A stretch of DNA of 64,000 nt from Galeopsis tetrahit. Its lineage: Eukaryota > Streptophyta > Magnoliopsida > Lamiales > Lamiaceae. Every line of letters starts with the position of its first letter. The first letter of the stretch is position 1. A program made the position numbers and the translations under genes. The stretch covers positions 26,415,195-26,479,194 of the forward strand of contig OY776126.1 in NCBI GenBank assembly GCA_963675135.1, read 5' to 3'. Shown one piece after another: positions 21,320 to 31,328 of the stretch. The notes under the pieces are model-generated. The model was not told the DNA's origin. It searched no databases and saw only the letters and a program-made list of their open reading frames with translations.

Positions 21320-23791
21320 TTAGATAGGTTTAGGTACCCTTTGAGTTTTGGGTCCTGAGAGGTTAGCTGTACCTTTGGGAACCCAAACTTGCCTAATAAC
21401 CCTGATTGATTCAAGGTGGCTAAGTTGATTTCCTAGTGCATCAACATACACTGTCTTTCCCTTAAATGTCTTTGGGAAAGTATGTGTGAATGTGTTAACT
21501 CTGTAAGTTTCAGAGGAGTTGACCACTCTTCTGAACTTATGAGTTCTTTGTGCAGCTTGATGAAGTCTTTGAGGAAAGGCATTTTTATGACCATTACCCT
21601 TTGGCATGAAGGGTTTTGGTTGTCTCATTTTATTCTGCCTTTGAGGATAGTTGTCCTTAGGTCTATTCAGCTGAGGCTTTCTCAGATGAGTTGGCCTAGG
21701 CTGATTATACCTTGGATAATTCCTCTGAACATTGTTCAGGAGAGTTGCCCTTCCATTGGGTCTACTCTGCTGACCAATATTCCTCTTGTGCTCAGGAGCT
21801 TTGGCCATTTCCTTAGGTTTTGGCCTATTTTCCTGAATCACTTGAGTAGGCATTTCATTCAATTTGCCCTTTCCTTTGTTCAGTGGCTGAATTACTTCAT
21901 TTTCAGCTTGTTGTGCCACTGACTTAACAAAGGTTCTCTTAGTGTTACTTGTGGATGCAACACTAAGACAAGGTGAAGATTCAAATGGATCAAAACCCAA
22001 TCCACTTCTTTGAGCCATAGGTCTTTGATAACTTTGAATTTCCTCTATTGCTCTAGAGGATTTGTTCAAAGCAGACATCTTTAATTTCAGGCTCTCTTCA
22101 CTTGATTTAAGAATATCATACTCATGTGAGAGATTTTCAAATTTGGCATTTAGAATTTTAAGTTCAAATTCTTTTCTTTTCTGAGAGAGAAGTTGATCAT
22201 CGATCTCCTTTTGTTGGTCAACTATCCTGAGATTTGCTTCCTCAAGCTTTCTCAAGACTTGTTGATACAACTCAGTAGACTTGACATCAACAGCTACCTC
22301 AGAGTTTTTGGTGAGTTCAGTAGTTAATCTTTCATTTTCTCTCACACAATTGTCATGAAATTCTTGTAATCTAGTGAAATCTTCCATCAACTTTCCCAAG
22401 GAAAGTTTCAGGTTAACCTCACTAGTGTTTTGTGAGATAAATGATGGTGAACTAGAAGTAGAGGATACCTCATCATCCTCAAGAGCCATGTTGCAGACAT
22501 CATCATCATCATCACTGTTGGAGAACAATCCATCAGAAGAGTTGAAACTTTCAGCACTATCAGATTCTTCACCAGCCATCATGGCTTTTCTATTGGTGAA
22601 TTTTCTGTCTCTTTTTGCTTGTCTTTCTCTTCTTTCTTTAGAGCTTAGTTCAGGGCAGTCATATTGGAAGTGCCCTTTCTTTTTGCAGTTGTAACACAGA
22701 TCTTCATCATCATCCTTTTTGGATTCATCTCTTCTCTTAGATGATGAGGGTTCAGCTCTACTGGATCTTCTCCTATCAGAGGACATGTCCTCTGATCTTT
22801 TCTCTTCAGGCTTTTTGTCCTCAGCCTGATCTTCAGGGGAATTGTATCTTCTCCTGAATTTGTTGTCTTGGTAGAATTTCTTGTATCTACCAAACCTTGT
22901 GTTGAGCTTGTCAAACCTTCTAGCCATCAAGGCTAGTTCTTCCTTCATTTCAGTCTTAGAGACTGACTTTGATGATCTGGGAGTGGGTTGCATTTCTGGT
23001 TCAGCAACTTTGGCTTTGAATGCCACTCCCTTAGTAGGATTTGAAGATTCCTCAACAGGCTTTCTTCTATTGAGGTCAAACTCATAGGCTTTGAGTTCTG
23101 AGAATATTTGTTGCATGGGCATGGTGGAGAGATCTTTGGTATTCTGCATCATCACAGCATAGACATCCCACTTTTGAGTGAGACTCCTCAAAATCTTTAA
23201 TCCAACCTCTCTCTTGGTGTAGACCTTGCCCAATGAGTTGATTTCATTCATCACATCAGTGAATCTACCAGCAAATTTATCAATGGACTCTTCAGAATCC
23301 ATTGCAAACTGTTCAAATTTCTGCACAGCAACTTGGAGCTTATTCTCCTTGATCTTTTCAGTACCCTCACACATTTCAGCAAGGGTATCCCAAATTTCTT
23401 TAGCTGTGGTGCAGTGGTAGACTCTGCCCATAACTGCATCTGGAATTGTTTGATAGAGGGTGTTCATGGCAAGATAATTCAAATTATCTTTCCTCTTTTC
23501 ATCAGCAGTGAAGTCATCCTCATCTTTGGGAATCAGTTCCCTTATATCTGCTCTTTGCTCATCTGTCAATCTGGGGTTAGTTTGAGTAAACACAAAGGGT
23601 CCTCTGGTGATTACTCTAAGCATATCAGTGTGAAGAGATGCAAGATGAGCCCTCATTCTAATTTTCCAGAAATCATAATTGTCTATTGAAAACATGGGCA
23701 GTTTGTGATGAGAAATGTGGTTGACTGGATTTGTGGCCATATTGTCTAATCCTTGAACAACAGGTGGAGGAACAGCATTGTTGTTGGCCAT
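21320..23791 (-). CDS. gag: Gag capsid/nucleocapsid protein (C)
   Basis: Intact, 823 codons. It has an N-terminal copia Gag/UBN2-type domain, a CCHC knuckle (CYNCKKKGHFQYDCP, about residue 361-375) and an acidic SNSDDDDDV stretch near 430. A coiled coil follows at about 470-600, then a basic RNA-binding-like tail. It is very close to the B copy. The TAA at 21320-21322 is followed by TTG CAG GTA CC in the pol frame; B has TAA ATG CAG GTA CC. It starts at ATG 23791, about 128 bases downstream of the primer-binding site. It forms the particle in the cytoplasm. Confidence 0.95.
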   Translation of the reverse strand: MANNNAVPPPVVQGLDNMATNPVNHISHHKLPMFSIDNYDFWKIRMRAHLASLHTDMLRVITRGPFVFTQTNPRLTDEQRADIRELIPKDEDDFTADEKRKDNLNYLAMNTLYQTIPDAVMGRVYHCTTAKEIWDTLAEMCEGTEKIKENKLQVAVQKFEQFAMDSEESIDKFAGRFTDVMNEINSLGKVYTKREVGLKILRSLTQKWDVYAVMMQNTKDLSTMPMQQIFSELKAYEFDLNRRKPVEESSNPTKGVAFKAKVAEPEMQPTPRSSKSVSKTEMKEELALMARRFDKLNTRFGRYKKFYQDNKFRRRYNSPEDQAEDKKPEEKRSEDMSSDRRRSSRAEPSSSKRRDESKKDDDEDLCYNCKKKGHFQYDCPELSSKERRERQAKRDRKFTNRKAMMAGEESDSAESFNSSDGLFSNSDDDDDVCNMALEDDEVSSTSSSPSFISQNTSEVNLKLSLGKLMEDFTRLQEFHDNCVRENERLTTELTKNSEVAVDVKSTELYQQVLRKLEEANLRIVDQQKEIDDQLLSQKRKEFELKILNAKFENLSHEYDILKSSEESLKLKMSALNKSSRAIEEIQSYQRPMAQRSGLGFDPFESSPCLSVASTSNTKRTFVKSVAQQAENEVIQPLNKGKGKLNEMPTQVIQENRPKPKEMAKAPEHKRNIGQQSRPNGRATLLNNVQRNYPRYNQPRPTHLRKPQLNRPKDNYPQRQNKMRQPKPFMPKGNGHKNAFPQRLHQAAQRTHKFRRVVNSSETYRVNTFTHTFPKTFKGKTVYVDALGNQLSHLESIRVIRQVWVPKGTANLSGPKTQRVPKPI

Positions 23792-23918
23792 ATCTCAATA
23801 AGAATCAATCAATCAACAAGTAATGGATTTCAGATAGAGATCAGTTCAGTGACCACACCAAATATGTGAGTTTTGAAAATCAAGTTGGATTTTCAGAAGC
23901 AGTGGTCTTTGAACCCCT

Positions 23919-23930
23919 GCTCTGATACCA
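23919..23930 (-). promoter_or_regulatory. Primer-binding site, initiator-Met tRNA (C)
   Basis: The minus strand reads TGGTATCAGAGC, two bases from the LTR end, as in B. The next bases (AGGGGTTCAAAGACC) are also shared with B. Confidence 0.92.
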
Positions 23931-23932
23931 CT

Positions 23933-25793
23933 TGTTGGTCCTGAAAGGAGTAGATAACAAGTGTATGGGGGGGGGGGGAGAATACACTTGTATGCAAATT
24001 CTTTTCAACTAGATCAAACCAGAACTCAGCAAGGTTGTCTTGGACAACTCTGCTGAAGATGATTAACTCTTCTAGGATAATCAATTCACTAAGTACTATT
24101 GAGTACTTAGTTGAATAACTATCTAGGGGAGTTATATGTGCGGAATAATGGTTGGCCCTTTAAGTTTAGACTCCTTTAATTTCTGAAATCACTTAGTCAA
24201 TGCAACACAGTTCAGTTTAGCTTCAGGGAACTTGTCCAAATCAGTTTTGCACAGTCTTTGAGTATGTATCTTTGAAAGATCAGTTTAGTGTGCAGTGTTG
24301 AATGAATGTAAGTACTTGTAAAGTAAATCAACACAAGAGTTTATAGTGGTTCAGAGACTCAAGCTCCTACATCCACTTTCCCTGATTTAACAGGATAATT
24401 CCTTCACTCTTGGAATTAACTTGTTTTATAGTGCCAAGGTGCACTTGATCAAGAACACCACTCCTTGGTGAATTGATCCCTAGGATGTCTAGAGTCCTAG
24501 TACCCTCTTCTCAACTCAGAACTGAACTGTTCTTCTCTCAACAGTCAGTTCCTACCACTTCTACTACTACAACCTTCTCACTTTCACTCTTGAAAGATAT
24601 AAGGGTTGAAGTAAGGTTCCAACTAATGAGATATCCTTTACAATGAAGATCAGTGTATAAGGATAGGATATCTCTCTAAGCTTGTGTATGGATATACAAT
24701 TTGGTTCAGCTTAGAAGAAGTGTTTGAAGACTAAGATAGTCTTTGAAAGCTTTGAAAGCACTCTAGCTTGTAAGAACTTTGAGCTTAGTTGGATTGTGTT
24801 GAGGTGCTGGTTGAGGTGCTTTCAAATGGTCTTCACACTTCTGTATTTATAGACAAAATGGAGGATTTGCCCGTTGGAGAGGCAGCCCCAAATTGCTATA
24901 AATGTCTTCCTTGAGTTCTTCAAGCTGGAAGACAGATTCTTGATAGTGACATGTCCTCATTTGGGTAATAAACGGCTGTAACAGTTTTGTCTTCATTCTG
25001 CAGCACTTTTCCCAATGTTTGACTTCTTGTTAGGACTTGGACATGGCTTCTGAAGGTTGATCCAATGATAGGACAACATTCCTTATCATCTGGACAACTC
25101 TCCTTATCACTTATCAGCAGTTTTGCTTTTCAGCATGGTTGGCTTGCTCTTCTTCAGATGACTTGGCTCTTTCCCTTTATTTCTCTTGAGTATGGTCTTA
25201 GCTCATTCCTTTGAGGACCTTTAGGGACTAGTTGTCTCAATCTCTTCAGCATAGTTGATCTTAGGCTTTCAGAGCACTTGATCTTGGTCAATTTAGCTGA
25301 GACAACTTCTCTGGACAACTCTCCTGATCAGTGTATTTAATCTTTTTGCATCAGAGCACTTTATGCATAGAGTTGGCTTCTCTGGACAACTCTCCTGATC
25401 AAAACCTTTGAGTAACTTTGTCCTCTTGAGCTAGGCAAGCTTGTTCTTGCATATGGCTATCTTCTTTGGACAATTCTCAAGATCAGAGCATATGAATATT
25501 TTCTCTGGACAGCTCTCCTGATAAGAACATCTTAGATTTCATAGAGTGTCCTTGCTCTTAAGTGATTGTTCCAGATTTTGAGCCTTGAGGGGACTTGTTC
25601 TTGATTATCTTCAAAGCATTGGTTCCCCCTCAAATTGTGCATCTAATTGTCTAAGAGCTGCCTAACATTTCAGCTTCTCATCTAGCCTATAATCTATATG
25701 TTCTAACATTCTTAGAACATATTTATATTGACTTAGGCATGTCTCAGGGGGTTTTGGTATTCAATCAAAACATAGCTCATTTTATTCCCAACA
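23933..25793 (-). repeat. 5' LTR of element C (1,861 bp)
   Basis: TGTTGG...CCAACA ends. The minus-strand TATA box is at 24844-24852 and drives the element transcript toward lower coordinates. It differs from the 3' LTR by eye near 24547, 24869 and 25326, and has a longer G tract near 23967. Confidence 0.95.
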
Positions 25794-25798
25794 GGGAC
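25794..25798. repeat. Target-site duplication of C, right copy
   Basis: GGGAC, matching 10214-10218. Taking one copy away with the element rejoins the interrupted frame of D in phase. Confidence 0.92.
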
Positions 25799-27821
25799 CC
25801 CACCTACTCAGACCCCGTCTGATGTTAGATTTGATTCCCTGGTATATTATCCTATGTGTCTGAGGGAGAAGCGAATTCGTGCCCGGGTGACCAAGAATTT
25901 GAAGAGGAAGCTCTCAACTCTCGAAGTTGACTACGCGTCAGAGCAGTTTGAGATACTTCTCAGGATATGCACCTGGTTTGCACTTAAGAAATCCTCGACA
26001 GATGATCTTTTCGAGGTTATTCAAGGCATGGGAGGAATCTCCAACTTTATGGATTGGGAGATGGAATAGAAAGAAAACAGTGGTGTTCAAGACCACTCAG
26101 AATTATTTCCTCGCAAGGCCTTAGTTGATCTTGTAAAGAGATTATTGAATATTCCTGATGGCATTTTGGTTGAAGAGTTCTCGTCTGATATTGGAACTTA
26201 GACTGAGCTAGTGGAGGAAGAGGAGAAGGCAGAACTTGTTGATATTGCTGTTCAAACCTCGGAACCTACTAAAGAAGAGGCTAACAGTTCAGAAGAAGTT
26301 GACTCTTTTGAACTTGGAGAAGAAGATGATGAATTCATGGACGTAGTTATGTTTGATGAAGATGAACTTGTAGAGAAAGTTCAAGAAGAAGTGGTTGTTG
26401 CAGCTCAGTCGTCTACTCAAGTATTTCCTAAAGGCTATCTTGACGAGCTGAAGTCAGACTTGAAAGGAGTTGTTCATTCTGCTATAGATGAGTTCTTGCA
26501 CTCGAAAGTGAAGGATGTGTTAGTTGAGCAGAATCAATCACTTGTTGACAGCTCAAGAGAATTGATTGTTGGAGAGGTCAACAAGATGGACTTAACTTTC
26601 CGAGTAGAGATGTATGCTGAAGTTGAAAGGTTTCTCAAGAATCAAGTGGATTTCTCTGAAAAGAGATCTATCTCATTTGCTCGTTCGTTAGCTAAAGAGT
26701 CAAGTAAAATGGAAAGACTCTATAGGGTAAAAATTGAGATTGCTGATGAACAAAGGCGGGAAGCACAAGCTCAGTTGGTGCGTTCTCAAGCTATTCTCAC
26801 CGAGCTGACAAAGCAAAACACCCTTCTGCGCCAGACAGCTACTCATTTCAAAGATGAATTAGCTATTAATTCAAAGAAGTTAGAATCTACTGCTGATCGA
26901 CTAGACAAGATGAGTCGTGATCAGACCCATCAAAGACAGATAGAGCTGGCTGCTGAAGCAATGAAAGAAGCAGTGAAGGAAGAGATGACTCGCTTTACTA
27001 GTCTTTTTGCTCTTACGGCACATGATGAAGCCAAAAAGGGGAAAGAAGCAAGTAGAGTTGAGAAAGTTAGTGCTGAACCAGAAGAGAAGGATGCTGCTAC
27101 TGCTATGCAAGAGCTAAGGAGGCCTAAAAGGAGGTTAGTTAAAACTGCAGAGTTGGAGCAAGCTGAAGCTGATGAGCAGAAAAGATTGGAGAAGGGCAAA
27201 AGTGTTGCATCTCCAGAAACTGAGGTTCAGACCAGAAGACCTAAAAGGAAGATAACTTTTGAAGAAGCTGAAGAACTTGCTGCAGTTGAGAAGAAACAAA
27301 AGATTGTTGATCCTAATGATGAAAGTCATTATGCAAGCAAAAAGAAAGTTGAAAAGTATATAGAAAGATTGCAGAAGCTGAAGGCTGATGAAGAAGAGAT
27401 GGAAGATCAGTTCATTGACTACTTCATTGACAGAGAGCATCGTCAAGAATGGCTCAAAGTGAAGAGGCAATGGGAACTTGATCATTGAATTATTAGGAAA
27501 TATGGTGACTCTGAAAGTCCAGATGAGTTGTATGCTATGTTTGACAAATTCATGGAAGGACAAAACAAGTTGCTTTGGAATTTAATCATGAGGATATCGG
27601 CTGCCGCAAATTTCAACATTCTAGTGCCGATCTTTCCGAAATGGAAGACACCTATGACCATCTCAGGAAAAAGAGTTGATCTTAATCAGATCAAGAAATT
27701 TGAAGAGGAGCTGTTAGATAAAGAGAAGATCGAAGATGAAGATCATATCAGAGTTATTCACAAGAGACTTCTAGACGCATTCTGTGTTCCAAATCCAGAA
27801 GGAGGTACTCTTTCAGATTAG
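25799..27821 (+). pseudogene. Extra frame of D, second part
   Basis: Continues the frame of 9602-10218 exactly in phase after C is removed. The first 90 codons are basic and aromatic. A long coiled-coil, E/K-rich region follows at about 26211-27480, with a (R/K)RPKRK-like motif repeated near 27117 and 27237. The final 330 bases encode a small tryptophan-containing module. The frame carries isolated stops at 26067-26069 (TAG), 26199-26201 (TAG) and 27486-27488 (TGA), then ends at 27821, with no frameshift. Together with the stop at 9800 that is four internal stops, each one C-to-T change from a sense codon. Function unknown. Confidence 0.7.
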
Positions 27822-27977
27822 TTTTTTTTTTTGCTCTGATATTTAGTTTTGATTTTGATATTAAGTATGTGTAATATCTACTAATCTTATTTTGAATGAA
27901 TGAAAGATAAGTACTATTTGATGATTAATACAAGATAACTACTTAACTAGTCTACTTATGAGAAAATATTCAAGTAG
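27822..27977 (+). other. 3' untranslated region of D before the E insertion
   Basis: A short AT-rich stretch starting with a T run, without reading frames. It continues after the E insertion at 30297. Confidence 0.6.
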
Positions 27978-27982
27978 TTTTG

Positions 27983-29593
27983 TGTTGGTCCCAAAGTTGA
28001 GTTAAGATTGAGTAAGCTAAGAAAGTCTAGAGGGGAGGGGTGAATAGACTTTCAAAAATCTTTCAAAATATCAGAATATGCAATGCGGAATTTAGTCTTC
28101 TTATGTACTGTAATGTGCTTACTCAGCTCAGATCAGTACTTTTCAAAACAATATGGGCCTTACTAGTTTATACTCAACTTTTCTATAGATCTTTATCTTT
28201 GTAAATTCTTAATGTTCTTAGTTCAACAATTCAAACAAAAATATCAAACAGAAAATGTAAAGAACACAGAATTTTATAGTGGTTCGACAAATGTCTACAT
28301 CCACTCTCACAATCCCAGTTGTGAAGTTTTATTAACTCTTCCTTCTTGAGTTTCTTGTGGCTTAAAGTCCCAAGATTAAGACTTTGATCTTTTCGATTAT
28401 ACCTCCAGGTATATCTTCGATCTACTAGTAATTCTCCAAGTAACTAGCACACTTGTTTTACAACATACAAACTTAAACTTGAAAAGTAAAACTTCTCTGT
28501 GTTAGCCTTTGATTTCTTCTCTTCAAATCTGTGGGTTCTCTTCTTTTAATCTCCTTCAACTCTGTGAGTTCTTCTTGTGCTCTGTAGACTTAGATTGCTT
28601 GAAAACGCTTTAAGATCAGTAGTTGTTCAGTAGTAGCAGTCTTTCAGTAGTCTCTTCAAGTAGGAGATCATACAGTATTTATAGAACTTAGTATGACAGT
28701 TAGCAGTTTGTGAACTAACTCTCAACTAACTCTAAAACTGTTTTTGTAACTTCTTCTTGTAACCGACTTTGTAACTTCCTTCCAAGTCAGCATCTCTTCA
28801 ATAAATCTTCAGTTACACTGTAAATAAGCTTTCCAAACTTATTCTTTAATTTCACCAAATCAGCACAGTAACTTACTGTTCTGATTTTTACTCTTCGGAT
28901 TTTTACTCTGCTGAGTCAGTCAGCACAGTAACTTAAAACTGTTCAAAACTTCTCCAGATTTCTTCTAAGCTTATCTTCAATTCTTCTTGAAGTCTTCTTA
29001 TTCTGAAGTAGTCCTCTGAGTCTTCATTAGTCTTCTGATCTTCTTCTAATCTATTCCTAATCTACTGTTCTGAACTTTTACACTGCTGATTACAATAAAA
29101 TACAACTTTACAAATATAAAACCTATCTATACATCAACTGAACTATATACCGATGAGTATATCTAAGTCCTACACTATAAGCTGTCTATACACTACAAAA
29201 CATCAGCTTAGTCCCTAACAGTTCATATATCAGATCAGTAACCAATAAGATCAGTAACTCATGTAAGATCAATAAACTTACATATAAGATCAGTAAGCAT
29301 CTAAGATTAGTAAATATATAAGATCAGTAACTCAGATTCAAATACATAAGATCACTAAAATTATTCTCAGTTTCCATACTCAGATCAGTAATCTTACTCT
29401 TACTATTACTAAATAAGATCAGTAAACTTATTTCAGATATCATTAAGATCAGTAATCTCATTTTAAGTTTCTCATCAAATGACTTAGTTAAGATGACTTA
29501 GAACCACATATATTACTAACTTTAAGTTGCTTTTGGCCGTCAAAACATACTTTCATCATCTAGAACATTGTTTCAAGGATTCATATCCCAACA
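27983..29593 (-). repeat. 3' LTR of element E (1,611 bp)
   Basis: TGTTGG...CCAACA, followed by the polypurine tract. It is similar to the reverse complement of the D LTR (shared GTCTAGAGGGGAGGGGTGAA at the left end) but about 300 bp longer. Much of the excess lies near 29225-29465, where AGATCAGTAA-type units recur about ten times. Confidence 0.85.
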
Positions 29594-29607
29594 ATTTCCC
29601 CCTTTTT
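29594..29607 (-). promoter_or_regulatory. Polypurine tract of E
   Basis: The minus strand reads AAAAAGGGGGAAAT next to the 3' LTR, the same as in C. Confidence 0.85.
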
Positions 29608-29829
29608 GATGAAGCCAAAACTATTTAAATGTTAATAAATCAGTAGTTAAGTATGTAGTCTATCATAACAGTTCATCAAGTCAAATTTCATATCATATTC
29701 ACAATCAGATCAGATATTTCACATATTACACATACTAACAAAATATACAACACACAAAAATATAGAAATAAAGACTAAGGATAAGAAATGTTATCTTGTG
29801 AACTTGTCCTTCATCTTCATTCTGTATCT

Positions 29830-30104
29830 TCAGATTCTGAATGCAACATACATCCTTGCCTTGATATCCATCATATGTTGATGATCAGTGATTCCTTCTT
29901 CTTTGATAATCTCAGCAATTATGTTGTTAATCTCCTTGTAATCAGGTTCTCCATTTTCCAATCTTGGAGGTTCCCAATTTGGTTCTTCAGGACATAATAT
30001 CTTTGTTCCAGCACGAGCAGCAACTTGTGCTATATCTTCCCAAAAATCTTGATCAATGTTCAGCACGAACTCTTCAAAATCAGCAAATTCAGCTTCTTTG
30101 CTCG
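29830..30104 (-). pseudogene. C-terminal remnant of the extra frame (E)
   Basis: About 90 codons open on the minus strand, ending at 29830. The sequence (ILCPEEPNWEPPRLENGEPD, then NNIIAEIIKEEGI) aligns by eye with the last module of the D extra frame (ILVPIFPKWKTP, then KKFEEELLDKEKI, both with an H--R/K-R---AF ending). Upstream it is cut by the foreign LTR fragment. It shows that the module existed in another family member, but no start is left. Confidence 0.65.
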
Positions 30105-30215
30105 AAGGAATTATCCTGTTAAATCAGGAAAAGTGGATGTTGGAGCTTGAGTATCTGAACCACTATAACCTCTTGTGTTGATTTGCTTTACAAGTACTTA
30201 CATTCATTCAACACT
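30105..30215 (+). repeat. 111-bp fragment of a B/C-type LTR inside E
   Basis: Matches, in reverse complement, the B/C LTR segment that includes AACAGGATAATTCC and GTAAGTACTTGTAAAG (10593-10685 and flanks), with several substitutions. It lies between the E 5' LTR stub and the E internal sequence, so it is filler at a deletion junction. Confidence 0.75.
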
Positions 30216-30291
30216 ATCTTTAAGTTGCTTTTGGCCATCAAAACATACTTTCATCATCTAGAACATTGTTTCAAGGATTCATATCCCAACA
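30216..30291 (-). repeat. 5' LTR stub of element E
   Basis: Seventy-six bases matching the outer end of the E 3' LTR at 29518-29593, with one visible difference (GGCCATC for GGCCGTC). Confidence 0.8.
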
Positions 30292-30304
30292 TTTTGGCTT
30301 CATC

Positions 30305-30318
30305 AAAAATGGGGAAAT
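30305..30318 (+). promoter_or_regulatory. Polypurine tract of D
   Basis: AAAAATGGGGAAAT directly before the D 3' LTR on the plus strand. One T interrupts the purine run, unlike C and E. Confidence 0.75.
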
Positions 30319-31328
30319 TGTTGGGATATGAATCCTAGAACAAGTCCTAAATGATGATAAAAGATAAAGATGAAGTTTTGATAAGCTAAAAGTAGTTTAA
30401 ATATTTTCTATGTGTTGACTGGTCTAGTCTAGTTAAGAGAAGTCATTTTGAACCAGACCAGTAGAGTTCACAGAAAAGTCAAGTGGTATTAAAAGATAAG
30501 TACGAATTATAAGTACTTCATATGTGATATTCATAATGTTTATTTTGTTATTGAGCTATGATAATTAATGTATAGAGCTCATGATTGTTTTTATGTAAAA
30601 ATATACTGATGTATAGTTTTCTAAAGTTGACTAAGCTTTGTAACAAGAGCTTAATGTAATGTAATAGTCTTATTAGGATTAGATAATAGGACTAGATTAG
30701 TTCTTCATGTAATCTGAAGAAGTCTACTACACAAGACAAGTAGAAGATGAAGTCTACTACTACTGAACAAGACAGGTGCATGACTCAACAAGACAAGACA
30801 AGACAAGAAGAAGACTGAAGTTAGTTACAGAAACGCGTATTGAAGATAAGGATTGAAGAGTTAGTTAAAGAATAACTAATTAACTGAAGAAACGCGTGAA
30901 AGGATAAGAAGAATAAGTTACAAGTTAGTTTTCAAGAAAAGTTGGTTACACAACTTAAAGTTCTTGGAAATGGAAGCTTATAAATACCGCAAGGTATTGA
31001 TTCATTAAAAACTACTGTTATAAAGAGAATTGAAGCATTCAAAGAGATATTCAAGTGAAGGAAATAACTCTCAGAGTTTGAAGTTCAGAAAGTGAAGCTA
31101 CACAAGACAAGTGAAGATCAAAGAAGGCTACTACTGAACGAAGAGAAGTTTTATTTTTGTTTACTGTTTCAAGTTGCTAGTTACTTGTAAAATAGCTAGT
31201 TAGATCGAAGAGGCACTTGGTAGTGTTTTCGAGAAGATCTAAGTCTTATTTCTTGGGACTTAAAACCACAAGACTACTCGATTGGAAGAGTTAATAAATT
31301 TCACAACTGGAGTTGTGAGAGTGGATGT
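30319..31328 (+). repeat. 3' LTR of D, left part
   Basis: Starts TGTTGGGATATG after the polypurine tract. It has a TATA box (TATAAATA) at 30979-30986. It is interrupted at 31328 by element G. The last 395 bases (about 30934-31328) are repeated at 36387-36777 on the far side of G. Confidence 0.85.

Larger units (their letters stand above)
10219..25793 (-). mobile_element. Element C: complete 15.6-kb Ty1/copia (Sirevirus-like) retrotransposon
   Basis: Full-length on the minus strand: 5' LTR 25793-23933, primer-binding site, gag, pol, spacer, long extra frame, polypurine tract, 3' LTR 12075-10219, flanked by the GGGAC duplication. Integrase lies before RT, so it is copia and not gypsy. The great length, very long Gag and extra frame after pol match the Sirevirus lineage; I infer that lineage from organisation only. 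By eye the two LTRs differ at about three bases plus the length of a G tract, so insertion is recent. It landed inside the extra frame of element D. Confidence 0.95.
27983..30291 (-). mobile_element. Element E: internally deleted copia insertion in D
   Basis: Both outer ends are LTR termini (TGTTGG at 27983, CCAACA at 30291), flanked by TTTTG at 27978-27982 and 30292-30296. On the minus strand it contains only 76 bases of 5' LTR, a 111-base foreign LTR fragment, about 500 bases of 3' internal sequence, the polypurine tract and a complete 3' LTR. Gag and pol are gone. Its LTR belongs to the same family as that of D but in the opposite orientation. Confidence 0.85.

Noticed and set aside
21482..21922. 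Plus-strand open frames over the gag and pol of B and C
   Set aside because: They are antisense shadows of well-supported minus-strand Gag and Pol, with no motifs of their own.
27135..27563. Minus-strand hydrophobic frame
   Set aside because: A complement of the K/E-rich D extra frame; no signal or domain.
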